This document shows positions 1-8,246 of a stretch of DNA of 64,000 nucleotides, piece by piece (position 1 is the stretch's first letter; each line of letters opens with the position of its first letter). The stretch is from Allonocardiopsis opalescens. Its GTDB lineage: Bacteria > Actinomycetota > Actinomycetes > Streptosporangiales > Streptosporangiaceae. The notes under the pieces are model-generated. The model was not told where the DNA came from and did no database searches. It saw only the letters and a list, made by a program, of their open reading frames with translations. The translations under genes and the position numbers were made by a program. The stretch lies in contig NZ_PVZC01000002.1 of NCBI RefSeq assembly GCF_003002095.1, positions 558,001 through 622,000 on the forward strand, in the 5' to 3' direction.

Positions 1-460
1 CGTCGTCGGCGTCGGCCGCGTTGGCGAAGTCGGCGGCCGAGGGCAGCGCGGTGGCCGCCCGGTACGCCTCGGCGTCGGCGAGCACGTGCTGCGGGTAGGT
101 CAGCACGGCGTCGCCCGCCTCGGGCAGGCCCGCGTTCTGCATCACCACCACGAGTTCGAGGTCGCCGCTGTGGTTGACCAGCCGGTGCACGGTGCCGGGG
201 GTGAACCACAGCAGGGTGCCGGCCGAGAGCGGGGTGGAGTGGAAGCCGGCGGCGCTCAGCGTCTCCAGCGCTCCGGAGCCCTGGAGCACCACGTAGCCCT
301 CCGCCGAGGCGGTGTGCAGGTGCGGGGAGCCGCCGGCCAGGCCGTCGGAGGTGGGCCAGTCGTAGACCCGCAGGTGGGAGACTGCCGTCCCGCCGGGGAA
401 GCCCGGGGTGGGGCCGGTCGCCGCTCCCAGGTCGTACTGGAGTCCGGGCTCGGTCGTCAT
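1..460 (-). CDS. Cupin-domain protein (3' end cut by window edge)
   Basis: An open frame starts at ATG 460, behind GAGGAGG seven bases upstream, and is still open at base 1, so about 153 residues are visible. The translation has a cupin barrel: a PHLHTASAEGYVVLQG stretch (about residues 47-62) resembles cupin motif 1 with its metal-binding His/Glu pattern, and WFTPGTVHRLVNHSGD (about 85-100) resembles motif 2. Cupins bind metals and act as sugar isomerases, dioxygenases or sensors; the substrate cannot be read. It is the last visible gene of the minus-strand carbohydrate operon, so a role in handling the imported sugar is inferred from position. Confidence 0.85.
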   Translation of the reverse strand, partial: MTTEPGLQYDLGAATGPTPGFPGGTAVSHLRVYDWPTSDGLAGGSPHLHTASAEGYVVLQGSGALETLSAAGFHSTPLSAGTLLWFTPGTVHRLVNHSGDLELVVVMQNAGLPEAGDAVLTYPQHVLADAEAYRAATALPSAADFANAADADD

Positions 461-602
461 GAGTACGCCTCCTCGGCCGTCCGCACGGCCTGGTCGAGCC
501 GATCCACCGCCGGCGCCGCAGCGCCACGGCGTAGTCCATGCCCGCGGCCGCGCCCCGTCACCACAGCCCGGTGCCCACCGGTCGACGCCACCCGCCCCGC
601 CC

Positions 603-1601
603 TCACGACCGCACCGCCGCGGCCTCGGCGAGTTGGCTGCGGCCGGTCTCGGCGAGGGTGCCGGAGCCGTCCCGGCCGCGGTCGCCGTCGGCGATGACGA
701 CGGCGTAGCGGAAGCGGAGCGGGACGCCGGGCTCGGCCGGGACCTCCTCGTCGAAGAACGGGGCCGGGCAGACGCAGGCGAAGACGTTGGTGCGCACGAA
801 CCACTTGACCGGATGGCCGAGGTTGGCGGGCTCGTCGACGAAGACCAGGGTGGAGGAGCGGTCGTGGTCGTCGTGCCGGCCGGCGTAGGCCATCCACGGC
901 GCCCGCACGCCCATCAGCTCGTCGCGGCCGACGGCGTCGGGGGTGTACACGGTGCCGTTGGAGAAGGACCGGGGGCCGCGCCAGAACAGGCCGCCGTAGC
1001 CGGCGTTCTCGCGGCCCTCGGTGGTGGGGCTGCCGATCCGGATGGCGGCGCCGGTCCGGTTGGTGAACTCGGTGTCGAAGACGAGCGTCCAGGCGCCCTG
1101 ATCGGGCTGGACGGTGGCGCGCACGGAGCGGGTCTCAGTGAACCAGGTCTCGCCCTGCTGGGTGACCCAGTCCAGCCGGTGCGCGATCTCGACGGCGCCG
1201 CCGTCCGCCGACACGCGGTCGAAGGCGCGGTGCACGGTGGCGCCGTCATTGTCCAGCTGCTGGTAGCCGCGGTCGCGCAGGTAGGTGGGGCCGCCCCAGA
1301 AGTTGGCCGGGCCGACATTGGGCAGCGACCAGGCGATGCCCTTGTGCCACACGTGGTCGTGCGGGCGGTACAGGCTCACCAGGTCGCCGCCGAGGGTGCG
1401 CAGCGGGTGGAAGTAGGGCCGCGGCGACTCCAGCTGCACGTCCCACGGCCGGTAGACGTACCGGGTCAGCTCGGTGCCGCCGTAGCCGATCCGCAGCGAG
1501 CGGTCGAGCTCGTGGACCAGCCCGAGTCCGCTGGGGGCCGGCTCGGTGGAGTCGGCGCCCTGGACCGGCGCGGCGGGACGGGCGGAAGTGTCGGAGGTCA
1601 T
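603..1601 (-). CDS. DUF6807 (PmoA-like) family protein
   Basis: This is a 332-residue soluble protein. It has the aromatic, His-rich pattern of the DUF6807 family, including RYVYRPWDVQLESPRPYFHP, a DHVWHKGIAWS stretch and a GLFWRGPRSF stretch. The older family name 'methane oxygenase PmoA' is misleading: these proteins usually sit in carbohydrate loci with Gfo/Idh/MocA oxidoreductases and transporters, as here, and are probably beta-sandwich sugar-binding or modifying proteins. No signal peptide is visible, so it is cytoplasmic. It is separated from the upstream binding-protein gene by a strong hairpin. The enzymatic reaction is not known to me. Confidence 0.85.
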   Translation of the reverse strand: MTSDTSARPAAPVQGADSTEPAPSGLGLVHELDRSLRIGYGGTELTRYVYRPWDVQLESPRPYFHPLRTLGGDLVSLYRPHDHVWHKGIAWSLPNVGPANFWGGPTYLRDRGYQQLDNDGATVHRAFDRVSADGGAVEIAHRLDWVTQQGETWFTETRSVRATVQPDQGAWTLVFDTEFTNRTGAAIRIGSPTTEGRENAGYGGLFWRGPRSFSNGTVYTPDAVGRDELMGVRAPWMAYAGRHDDHDRSSTLVFVDEPANLGHPVKWFVRTNVFACVCPAPFFDEEVPAEPGVPLRFRYAVVIADGDRGRDGSGTLAETGRSQLAEAAAVRS

Positions 1602-1644
1602 ACGGGTTCTCCTGTGACCGTTGCGGTGGGCGGTCCGGCGCGCC

Positions 1645-1687
1645 GGTGGCGGCGCCGGCCGGATCCCGCCCGGCCGGCGCCGCCACC
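1645..1687 (-). terminator. Intra-operon hairpin after the binding-protein gene
   Basis: A perfect 18-bp stem (GGTGGCGGCGCCGGCCGG and its complement) closes a 7-nt loop in the 93-bp gap between the binding-protein stop and the DUF6807 start. No T-tract follows on the minus strand. I infer a partial terminator or 3' mRNA-stabilising structure that lets the binding protein be made in excess over the downstream genes. Confidence 0.7.
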
Positions 1688-1694
1688 CGGCCGG

Positions 1695-3668
1695 CTAGGG
1701 CTGCTCGACGTAGTACTGCTCGGGGTTGGTGGGGCCGGGGTCGTTGTAGTTGGAGGCGCTGAACATGCGCTCGGGGACGTTGTGGAAGTCGTTGGCGACG
1801 ATGCCGTAGGTCTCCGGGGTCAGGCCGATGCCCATCGCCCAGAACTGGTCCTGGGCGATATCGATGATCTGCCGCATCAGCTCCTGCTGCGCCGCCGGAT
1901 CGGGCTCGGCCTGCACCTGGTCGTACAGCTCCAGCTGCTGCCGGGCCGGCTCCGACGGCTCCTGACCCCGCTCGTCCTGGCCCTCGGAGGCGTACCACTG
2001 CGCCCACGGGATGGCGAAGGCCGACTCGCCGCTGTGCCAGGGCACGTACCAGCGGGGGTCGTAGAGCACGTCGGTGAGGCCGCTGTCACCGGACCAGACG
2101 CTGACCTCGTGCTCGTTGTTCTGCTTGCGCTCCAGGAACAGCGCCCGGTCCTCGGGCCGCAGCTGGACGTCGATGCCGACGGCCTGCCAGTAGCCGACGA
2201 CCATCTCCATCGCGTCGATCTGATCGGGCCGGAAGTCGGTGGCCACCGAGAGCGTGAAGGCGATCGGCTCGCCGTCGGGGCCGAGCCGGGGCCCGTCGCC
2301 GCCGCGCCGCTCGTAGCCGGCGTCGTCGAGGATCTGCTCGGCCAGCTCGGGGTCGTACTCCAGGTACTGGGTGGCCAGCTCCTCGTTGTAGTACGGCGAC
2401 TCGCGGCGGGGCGCGGCCTGCCACGGCTCGCCCTGCTCCTGGTAGACGACGTCGATGACCTCCTGCCGGTTGATCGCGTGCGACATCGCGATGCGGAAGT
2501 CGATGTCGTTGAAGACCTCGCGGAGGCTCTCGTCCTCGTGGGTGAGGTTGAACGCGATGACGTTCGTGTTCATCTCACTGGGCGTCTGTGCGAAGAAGTC
2601 GTAATTGCCCCGCTCGCGGTTCTCGGCCAGCACCGGCCGGTTGGCCAGCGTGTTGAAGTGCCGCGAGTGCATGTTGATGTCGCCGTTGAGCGCGCGGGTG
2701 AGCATGACCTCGGGGTCCTGCATGATCTCGAAGTTCACCCGGTCGATGTAGGGCAGCTGGTTGCCCTCCGTGTCGATCTTCCAGTAGTAGGGGTTGCGCT
2801 CCAGCACCATCGTGCCCGAGTCGGCCAGCGGCTCCACCACCATCCACGGGTTCATCGTGGGCAGCTCGGGGTTCTGCCAGGTCAGGGCGCTGTTGGTGAC
2901 ACCCGCGCGCACGTCGAGCATCTCCACCCAGCTGTCGAAGCCCTCCTCCTCGGCCAGCTCCTGGGCGTCGGGGTTGTAGTCCTCGTGGAACTGCTCCAGG
3001 TAGTGCCGGGGCTTGTTCACGATCTGGTAGTTGAGCAGGTCGGAGGCGGCGAACAGCGCCCGCGGCTCCTCCCAGGTGATGGTGAAGGTCTGGTCGTCGA
3101 CGACCTCCACGGTGCCCGGGTCGGTGATGGCCTCGGGCGAGACCTCCTCGTTGCCGAAGATGTCGTTCAGCGCGAACTCGATGTCGCGCGAGGTGAAGGG
3201 CTCGCCGTCGGACCAGCGCAGCCCGGCCCGCAGCGTGTAGGTGAGCTGGGTGGCGTCCTCGTTGTACTCCCAGGACTCCGCCAGGTTGGGGATGGTCTCC
3301 GTCCAGTCGGTGCTCCAGCGGGTCAGGCTCTCGTAGCCGACGGTGCGGCCCAGCCACGGCCAGTCGCCGACGCCCGCGATGGCGGAGTTCCACTCCCCGC
3401 CGTAGGTGCCGACCTGCTCGGTCGGCTGCACGACGACCGGGTCCTCCGGCAGCCGCTCGGCCAGCGGCGGCAGCTCGCCCGCCTCGACCCGCTCGGCCAG
3501 CATCGGCGCCTCGTTGACGCCCTCCACGGCGGCGCCCTCCTCCTGCCCCGCGGGGTCGGTGGAGAAGAAGCTGCAACCGGTCAGCGCGAGGACCAGGACG
3601 CCGGCGACCGCGCCGAGCGCTCTCGTGCGCGGGCGGCGCCGCCCGCGTGTGGGTGTTCCCGTGTCCAT
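1695..3668 (-). CDS. ABC transporter substrate-binding lipoprotein, family 5 (Opp/Dpp type)
   Basis: The product has 657 residues. The ATG is chosen because GGAGGA lies nine bases upstream and because it gives a lipoprotein signal: basic RGRRRPRTR, a hydrophobic stretch, then LALTGC with the lipidated Cys at 32. The mature part has family SBP_bac_5 features: GLRWSDGEPFTSRDIEFALND, AMSHAINRQEVIDVVYQ and LDDAGY. Family-5 proteins bind peptides, but one branch binds plant oligosaccharides. The neighbouring GH3, oxidoreductase and DUF6807 genes favour an oligosaccharide ligand; this is inference. The protein would be tethered outside the membrane and deliver ligand to the two permeases encoded upstream. 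Hairpins flank the gene on both sides. Confidence 0.93.
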   Translation of the reverse strand: MDTGTPTRGRRRPRTRALGAVAGVLVLALTGCSFFSTDPAGQEEGAAVEGVNEAPMLAERVEAGELPPLAERLPEDPVVVQPTEQVGTYGGEWNSAIAGVGDWPWLGRTVGYESLTRWSTDWTETIPNLAESWEYNEDATQLTYTLRAGLRWSDGEPFTSRDIEFALNDIFGNEEVSPEAITDPGTVEVVDDQTFTITWEEPRALFAASDLLNYQIVNKPRHYLEQFHEDYNPDAQELAEEEGFDSWVEMLDVRAGVTNSALTWQNPELPTMNPWMVVEPLADSGTMVLERNPYYWKIDTEGNQLPYIDRVNFEIMQDPEVMLTRALNGDINMHSRHFNTLANRPVLAENRERGNYDFFAQTPSEMNTNVIAFNLTHEDESLREVFNDIDFRIAMSHAINRQEVIDVVYQEQGEPWQAAPRRESPYYNEELATQYLEYDPELAEQILDDAGYERRGGDGPRLGPDGEPIAFTLSVATDFRPDQIDAMEMVVGYWQAVGIDVQLRPEDRALFLERKQNNEHEVSVWSGDSGLTDVLYDPRWYVPWHSGESAFAIPWAQWYASEGQDERGQEPSEPARQQLELYDQVQAEPDPAAQQELMRQIIDIAQDQFWAMGIGLTPETYGIVANDFHNVPERMFSASNYNDPGPTNPEQYYVEQP

Positions 3669-3745
3669 ATCGATGCTTCCTCCGTTGTGGCGTGGCCCCC
3701 GAGTCGGCTCGCCCTTGCGGCCGGACAGTGGTGGACGGTCCGCGG

Positions 3746-3770
3746 CGCCCCGGCCCGTGCGGCCGGGGCG
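3746..3770 (-). terminator. Intra-operon hairpin before the binding-protein gene
   Basis: A perfect 10-bp stem (CGCCCCGGCC with GGCCGGGGCG) around a 5-nt loop begins three bases past the stop of the upstream ATPase gene. With the larger hairpin after the binding-protein gene it brackets that cistron, consistent with processing or stabilisation of the binding-protein message. Confidence 0.6.
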
Positions 3771-3772
3771 GC

Positions 3773-4846
3773 TCAGACCACTCCGTTGAGCTCCAGTTCC
3801 TCGGCGTAGTGGCAGGCGGCGCGGCGGCCGGGCGCCACCTCGCGCAGCGGCGGCTCCTCGGCCGCGCAGCGCTCGGTGGCGTAGCGGCAGCGGGTGCGGA
3901 AGGAGCAGCCCGACGGCGGATCCGACGGGTCGGGCACATCGCCGGTGAGCACGATCCGGCGCTCGCCGCCGCGCAGCCGGGGGTCGGGCTTGGGCACCGC
4001 CGACAGCAGCGCCTCGGTGTAGGGGTGGCGCGGCGCGGCGTACAGCGGCTCCGTCTCGCTCAGCTCCACGATCTTGCCGAGGTACATGACGGCGACGCGG
4101 TCGCACAGGTACTCCACGACCGACAGGTCGTGCGAGATGAACAGGTAGGTGAGGTTCAGCTCGTCCTGGAGGTCCTGCAGCAGGTTGAGGATCTGCGAGC
4201 GGATCGACACGTCCAGCGCGCTCACCGCCTCGTCGGCCACCACCAGCCGGGGGTCGAGGGCGAGCGCGCGGGCGATGCTGACCCGCTGCCGCTCGCCGCC
4301 GGAGAAGGCGTGCGGGTAGCGGCGCATGTACTCCGGCCGCAGCCCCACCTTGCGCAGCATCGCGGCCACCCGCTCCTCCAGGGCGGAGCCGCTCAGGCCC
4401 TCGTTCACCCGGATCGGCTCACCGATGATCTCCAGCAGGGTGAACCGGGGGTTCAGCGAGGCGTGCGGGTCCTGGAAGATCATCCGGACCTCGCGCCGGT
4501 AGGCGCGCAGGTCGTCAGGGCCCAGCCGCGACACGTCGAGCAGCCGCCCGTCGGAGGCGCGGAAGCGGATCCGGCCGCCGGTGATCTCGCGGGCGCGCAT
4601 GACGGCCGAGCCGAGGGTGGTCTTGCCGCAGCCGGACTCCCCCACCAGGCCCAGGGTCTCCCCGGCCCGGATGCTCAGGTCGACGCCGTCGACCGCCTTG
4701 ACCTGGCCGACCACCTTCTGCCGGAAGCCCTTGCGGATCGGGAAGTGCACCCGCACGCCCTCGGTCTCCAGCAGCACCCGCTCGTCGGGCGCCTCGCCGC
4801 CGCCCCCGGGGGCGTGCTCCTCGGGGCGGGTGGTCTCAGTCGCCAT
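3773..4846 (-). CDS. ABC transporter ATP-binding protein, OppF/DppF-like
   Basis: The protein has 357 residues from ATG 4846 (GGAGAG upstream); the start lies inside the end of the preceding ATPase gene (11-bp overlap), typical of translational coupling. Walker A GESGCGKT is at residues 69-76; the signature SGGERQR and Walker B LVVADEAVSALD follow. The C-terminal CSFRTRCRYATERC segment is the Cys-containing tail found in oligopeptide/dipeptide-type ATPases. It powers import through the two permeases of the operon, paired with the OppD-like subunit. Everything needed for ATP hydrolysis is present. Confidence 0.95.
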   Translation of the reverse strand: MATETTRPEEHAPGGGGEAPDERVLLETEGVRVHFPIRKGFRQKVVGQVKAVDGVDLSIRAGETLGLVGESGCGKTTLGSAVMRAREITGGRIRFRASDGRLLDVSRLGPDDLRAYRREVRMIFQDPHASLNPRFTLLEIIGEPIRVNEGLSGSALEERVAAMLRKVGLRPEYMRRYPHAFSGGERQRVSIARALALDPRLVVADEAVSALDVSIRSQILNLLQDLQDELNLTYLFISHDLSVVEYLCDRVAVMYLGKIVELSETEPLYAAPRHPYTEALLSAVPKPDPRLRGGERRIVLTGDVPDPSDPPSGCSFRTRCRYATERCAAEEPPLREVAPGRRAACHYAEELELNGVV

Positions 4847-5999
4847 GGCTGCTCTCCGGGGTGGGTTCGGGCGCGGCGGTCTGGGCGTCGGGGGCTCCCG
4901 GGGCCGGGCCGCCGTCACCGCCGTAGAGCAGGCAGCGCACCTGCCGGTCGGGGCCGAGCGCGACGGGCGGCGGCACGGTGGCGTCGCAGCGGCCCGGCAT
5001 GAAGGCGTCGCAGCGGGTGTGGAAGACGCAGCCGGCGGGCCGGTTGGCGGGATCGGGCACGATGCCCTTGATCGAGCGCAGCCGCTCGCGGCGGCGGTGC
5101 CCGATCTTGGGGATGGACTCCAGCAGCGCCCGGGTGTAGGGGTGCTTGGGGTCGTGGAAGATGTCGTCGACCGGGCCCTTCTCCACGACCTTGCCCAGGT
5201 ACATGATCGCCACGTCGTCGGCCATCTCGGCCACCACGCCCATGTCGTGGGTGATGAACATGATCGCCATGCCCAGCTCGCGCTGGAGCCGCTTGAGCAG
5301 CTCCATGATCTGGGCCTGGGTGGTCACGTCCAGCGCGGTCGTCGGCTCGTCGGCGATCAGCAGGCCGGGGTCGCACGACAGCGCCATCGCGATCATCACC
5401 CGCTGGCGCATCCCGCCGGAGAACTGGAACGGGTAGGAGTCCACCAGCCGCCCGGGGTTGGGGATGTTCACCATGCCCAGCAGCTCGACCGCCCGCTCGC
5501 GCGCCTCGCGCTTGCCCACGTCGTTGTGCACCCGGATGGCCTCGACCATCTGGTTGCCCACCGTGTGCACCAGCGAGAGCGAGGTCATCGGCTCCTGGAA
5601 GATCATCGCGATGTCCTTGCCGCGGACGCTCCTGATCTCCTTGCCGCCCGGCTTGAGTCCGGCCAGGTCCACGACCTCGCCGGGCCCCCCGTCGGCGCCG
5701 CCGCGGCGCAGCAGGATCCGCCCGTCGACCACCCGGCCGGGCGCCTCCACCAGCTGGAGGATGGAGCGGGCGGTGATGCTCTTGCCGCAGCCGCTCTCCC
5801 CGACCACGCACAGGGTGCGGCCCCGCCGGATCTCCAGGTCGACCCCGTCGACGGCGCGCACCGTGCCCTCGTCGGTGAAGAAGTGGGTCTTGAGGCCCCG
5901 CAGCTCCACCAGCACCTCGCCGCCGGGTGCCCCGGGGGCGCCGCCGGCCTGCGCGGCCGGGGCTCCGCCCGCCTCGGCCGCCCGTTCGCCTGCCCGCAC
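4836..5999 (-). CDS. ABC transporter ATP-binding protein, OppD/DppD-like
   Basis: About 387 residues. The start is a GTG at 5999 behind GGTGAG; an in-frame GTG at 6008 is an alternative. Walker A GESGCGKS (67-74), signature FSGGMRQR and Walker [13 protein letters not shown] are intact, and the C-terminal [15 protein letters not shown] tail matches oligopeptide-type ATPases. The first 30 residues are a low-complexity Ala/Gly linker. It lies 14 bases downstream of the permease C gene and overlaps the OppF-like gene. The two ATPases form the heterodimeric motor of the transporter. Confidence 0.94.
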   Translation of the reverse strand: MRAGERAAEAGGAPAAQAGGAPGAPGGEVLVELRGLKTHFFTDEGTVRAVDGVDLEIRRGRTLCVVGESGCGKSITARSILQLVEAPGRVVDGRILLRRGGADGGPGEVVDLAGLKPGGKEIRSVRGKDIAMIFQEPMTSLSLVHTVGNQMVEAIRVHNDVGKREARERAVELLGMVNIPNPGRLVDSYPFQFSGGMRQRVMIAMALSCDPGLLIADEPTTALDVTTQAQIMELLKRLQRELGMAIMFITHDMGVVAEMADDVAIMYLGKVVEKGPVDDIFHDPKHPYTRALLESIPKIGHRRRERLRSIKGIVPDPANRPAGCVFHTRCDAFMPGRCDATVPPPVALGPDRQVRCLLYGGDGGPAPGAPDAQTAAPEPTPESSHGD

Positions 6000-6013
6000 G
6001 ACTCTCACCGCCC

Positions 6014-7174
6014 TTATCTGTAGGGGTCGGCGGAGTCGCGGACCCCGTCGCCGACGAAGTTGAGCACCAGTACCGCCACCACCACGGCGACGCCGGGGAG
6101 CAGCAGCCAGGGCGCGGTGGCGATGGTGCGGATGTTCTGCGACTCCTGGAGCAGCACGCCCCAGCTCACCACCGGCGGTTGCAGGCCGAGCCCGAGGAAG
6201 GACAGCGAGGTCTCGGCCAGGATCATGTACGGGATCGCCAGCGTCAGCGAGGCGATGATGTGGCTGCTGAACGAGGGCAGCATGTGGCGCAGGATGATCC
6301 GCGGCCTGCTGCACCCGTCCAGGCGCGCCGCTAAGACGAAGTCCTCCTCCCGCAGCGACAGGAAGCGGCCGCGCACCACCCGGGCCAGGTCGGTCCAGCC
6401 GATCACCGAGAGGATCACCGTGATCGCGAAGTAGGTCTCCAGCGGCCCCCAGGTGCGCGGCACCGCCGCCGACAGGCCCAGCCAGAGCGGGATCGTCGGG
6501 ATGGACATCAGGAACTCGATCACCCGCTGGATCGCGGTGTCGGTACGGCCGCCGAAGTAGCCGGAGACGCCGCCGAGCACGATGCCGAACACGAAGGTCA
6601 GCGCCACGCCCACCAGGCCGATCGAGAGCGAGATCCGGGTGCCGTAGATGATCCGCGACAGCAGGTCGCGGCCGTTGCGGTCGGCGCCCAGGAAGTACAC
6701 CCGCTGCTCGGGGTCGGTCGGGCCGATGAAGTGGCGGTCGGAGGGGATGAAGCCCCACATCTCGTAGGGCTCGCCGCGCACGAAGAAGCCCACGTCGATG
6801 CGCTGCGACTCGTCCTCCTGGAAGACCCGCGCCAGGGTCTCGGGGTCGCGCACGGAGGTGTAGCCGTGCACGTAGGGGCCGAACCGCGTCCCGCCGCCGG
6901 AGGTGTCGACGAAGTGCAGGCCCTGCGGCGGAGCGTAGGTGTGGTCGGCGCTGTAGGAGTCGGGCGTGGTCGGTGCCAGGAACTCGGCGAACACGCCGAC
7001 CAGCGCGAACAGCAGCACGAACACGGCGCTGACCATCGCCAGGCGGTGCTTGCGGAAGCGCCACCACACCAGCTTCCACTGGGGTGCGACGGCGACGCCG
7101 CCGTCGGTGGCGGCCGCCGCCTCGATCGGGGCGGTGCCCGCCGGCTGGTCCGGGGGGAGCTGTCTAACTGCCAT
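6014..7174 (-). CDS. ABC transporter permease, DppC/OppC-like
   Basis: The product has 386 residues. A cytoplasmic N-terminus leads into the OppC_N helix (AMVSAVFVLLFALVGVFAEF). After an external segment of about 110 residues come the DRNGRDLLSRIIYGTRISLSIG entry, several membrane helices, the ATPase-coupling loop around EEDFVLAARLDGCSRPRIILRHMLP, and a final helix ending GDGVRDSADPYR, the usual end of DppC proteins. The long extracytoplasmic segment between helix 1 and the core is typical of the sugar-associated branch. It pairs with the DppB-like permease encoded 12 bases upstream. Confidence 0.95.
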   Translation of the reverse strand: MAVRQLPPDQPAGTAPIEAAAATDGGVAVAPQWKLVWWRFRKHRLAMVSAVFVLLFALVGVFAEFLAPTTPDSYSADHTYAPPQGLHFVDTSGGGTRFGPYVHGYTSVRDPETLARVFQEDESQRIDVGFFVRGEPYEMWGFIPSDRHFIGPTDPEQRVYFLGADRNGRDLLSRIIYGTRISLSIGLVGVALTFVFGIVLGGVSGYFGGRTDTAIQRVIEFLMSIPTIPLWLGLSAAVPRTWGPLETYFAITVILSVIGWTDLARVVRGRFLSLREEDFVLAARLDGCSRPRIILRHMLPSFSSHIIASLTLAIPYMILAETSLSFLGLGLQPPVVSWGVLLQESQNIRTIATAPWLLLPGVAVVVAVLVLNFVGDGVRDSADPYR

Positions 7175-7186
7175 CTGCGTGCACCA

Positions 7187-8179
7187 TCACCCTTCCGCGT
7201 ACCTGATGCGCGGGTCCCACCACGCCAGCAGGAGGTCCGACAGGAGCGTGCCGATCACCGTGAGGGTGGCCAGGATGAGGATGAAGCTGCCGGCCAGGTA
7301 CATGTCCTGGCTGATCAGCGCCTCCACCAGCAGCGGCCCGGTGGTGTCCAGGCCGATCACGATCGAAACCAGCACCTCGCCCCCGATCAGGGACGGCAGC
7401 AGCCAGCCGGCCGTGCTGATGAACGGGCCCAGCGCCATCCGCACCGGGTACTTGAGGATGATCCGCCACTCGGGCAGCCCCTTCGCGCGGGCGGTGGTGA
7501 CATAGGGCTTGCGCAGCTCGTCCAGCAGGTTGGCGCGCAGCACCCGGATCAGCGAGGCCGTGCCCGCCATGCCGATGATCAGCACCGGCACCCACACGTG
7601 CGACAGCAGGTCGAGCACCTTGCCGAGGTTCCAGGCCGCGTCGGCGAACTCCGGGGAGAACAGCCCGCCCACGCTCTGCCCGAAGTAGTTGAACGAGATC
7701 CACACGAAGATCAGCGCGAGCAGGAAGTTCGGGGTGGCCAGGCCGAGGAAGCCGATGAAGGTGAAGGCGTAGTCGCCGGCGGAGTGCTGCTTGACGGCGG
7801 AGTAGACGCCGATCGGGAAGGCGATCGCCCAGCTGACCAGCAGGGTCGCCACGGCCAGCGCGATGGTCAGCCCGAGCCGGTTCCAGATCAGGTCGGCCAC
7901 CGGGCGCCGGTACAGGAAGGAGTCGCCGAAGTCGCCCTGCAGCACGATGTGGGAGATCCACTGGTAGTACTGCACGTAGATCGGGTCGTTGAGGCCGTAG
8001 CGCTCCCGCAGCGCCTCCACCAGCCGGGTGTCCACCGCGTCGCCGCGCGAGGACAGCTCCGCGATGTAGGTGGACAGAAAGTCGCCCGGCGGCAGCTGGA
8101 TGATCAGGAAAGTCACCACCGAGATGGCGAACATGGTGGGCACCATGTAGATCAGCCGCCGGATCACGAGCTTGGCCAT
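7187..8179 (-). CDS. ABC transporter permease, DppB/OppB-like
   Basis: The product has 330 residues starting MAKLVIRRLIYMVPTMFAISVVTFLI, the classic first helix of DppB. Further features are GDFGDSFLYRRPVADLI, the coupling-loop motif ELRKPYVTTARAKGLPEWRIILKYPVR, and the end DLLLAWWDPRIRYAEG. It forms half of the membrane channel. The gene opens the transporter part of the operon, behind the oxidoreductase gene and a small hairpin. Confidence 0.95.
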   Translation of the reverse strand: MAKLVIRRLIYMVPTMFAISVVTFLIIQLPPGDFLSTYIAELSSRGDAVDTRLVEALRERYGLNDPIYVQYYQWISHIVLQGDFGDSFLYRRPVADLIWNRLGLTIALAVATLLVSWAIAFPIGVYSAVKQHSAGDYAFTFIGFLGLATPNFLLALIFVWISFNYFGQSVGGLFSPEFADAAWNLGKVLDLLSHVWVPVLIIGMAGTASLIRVLRANLLDELRKPYVTTARAKGLPEWRIILKYPVRMALGPFISTAGWLLPSLIGGEVLVSIVIGLDTTGPLLVEALISQDMYLAGSFILILATLTVIGTLLSDLLLAWWDPRIRYAEG

Positions 8180-8214
8180 GCCGGATCCACCCCCTCTCCC
8201 CCGGAGGCGCCGGG

Positions 8215-8234
8215 CCGGCGGGCGGTCCCGCCGG
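8215..8234 (-). repeat. Small hairpin between oxidoreductase and permease genes
   Basis: CCGGCGGG and CCCGCCGG pair around a 4-nt loop in the 67-bp gap. It may be a processing or stability element; nothing shows that transcription stops here. Confidence 0.4.
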
Positions 8235-8246
8235 GCGCGCGCAGGC

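Noticed and set aside
461-602. Possible degraded gene ending in a DRLDQAVRTAEEAYS-like tail that overlaps the cupin start
   Set aside because: The tail is explained by the GAGGAGG ribosome site of the cupin gene; no domain or longer frame supports a remnant.
408-3809. Very long open frame (over 1100 codons) on the plus strand
   Set aside because: It is the antisense shadow of the DUF6807 and binding-protein genes in GC-rich DNA; the translation is low-complexity Val/Gly/Arg-rich with no domain.
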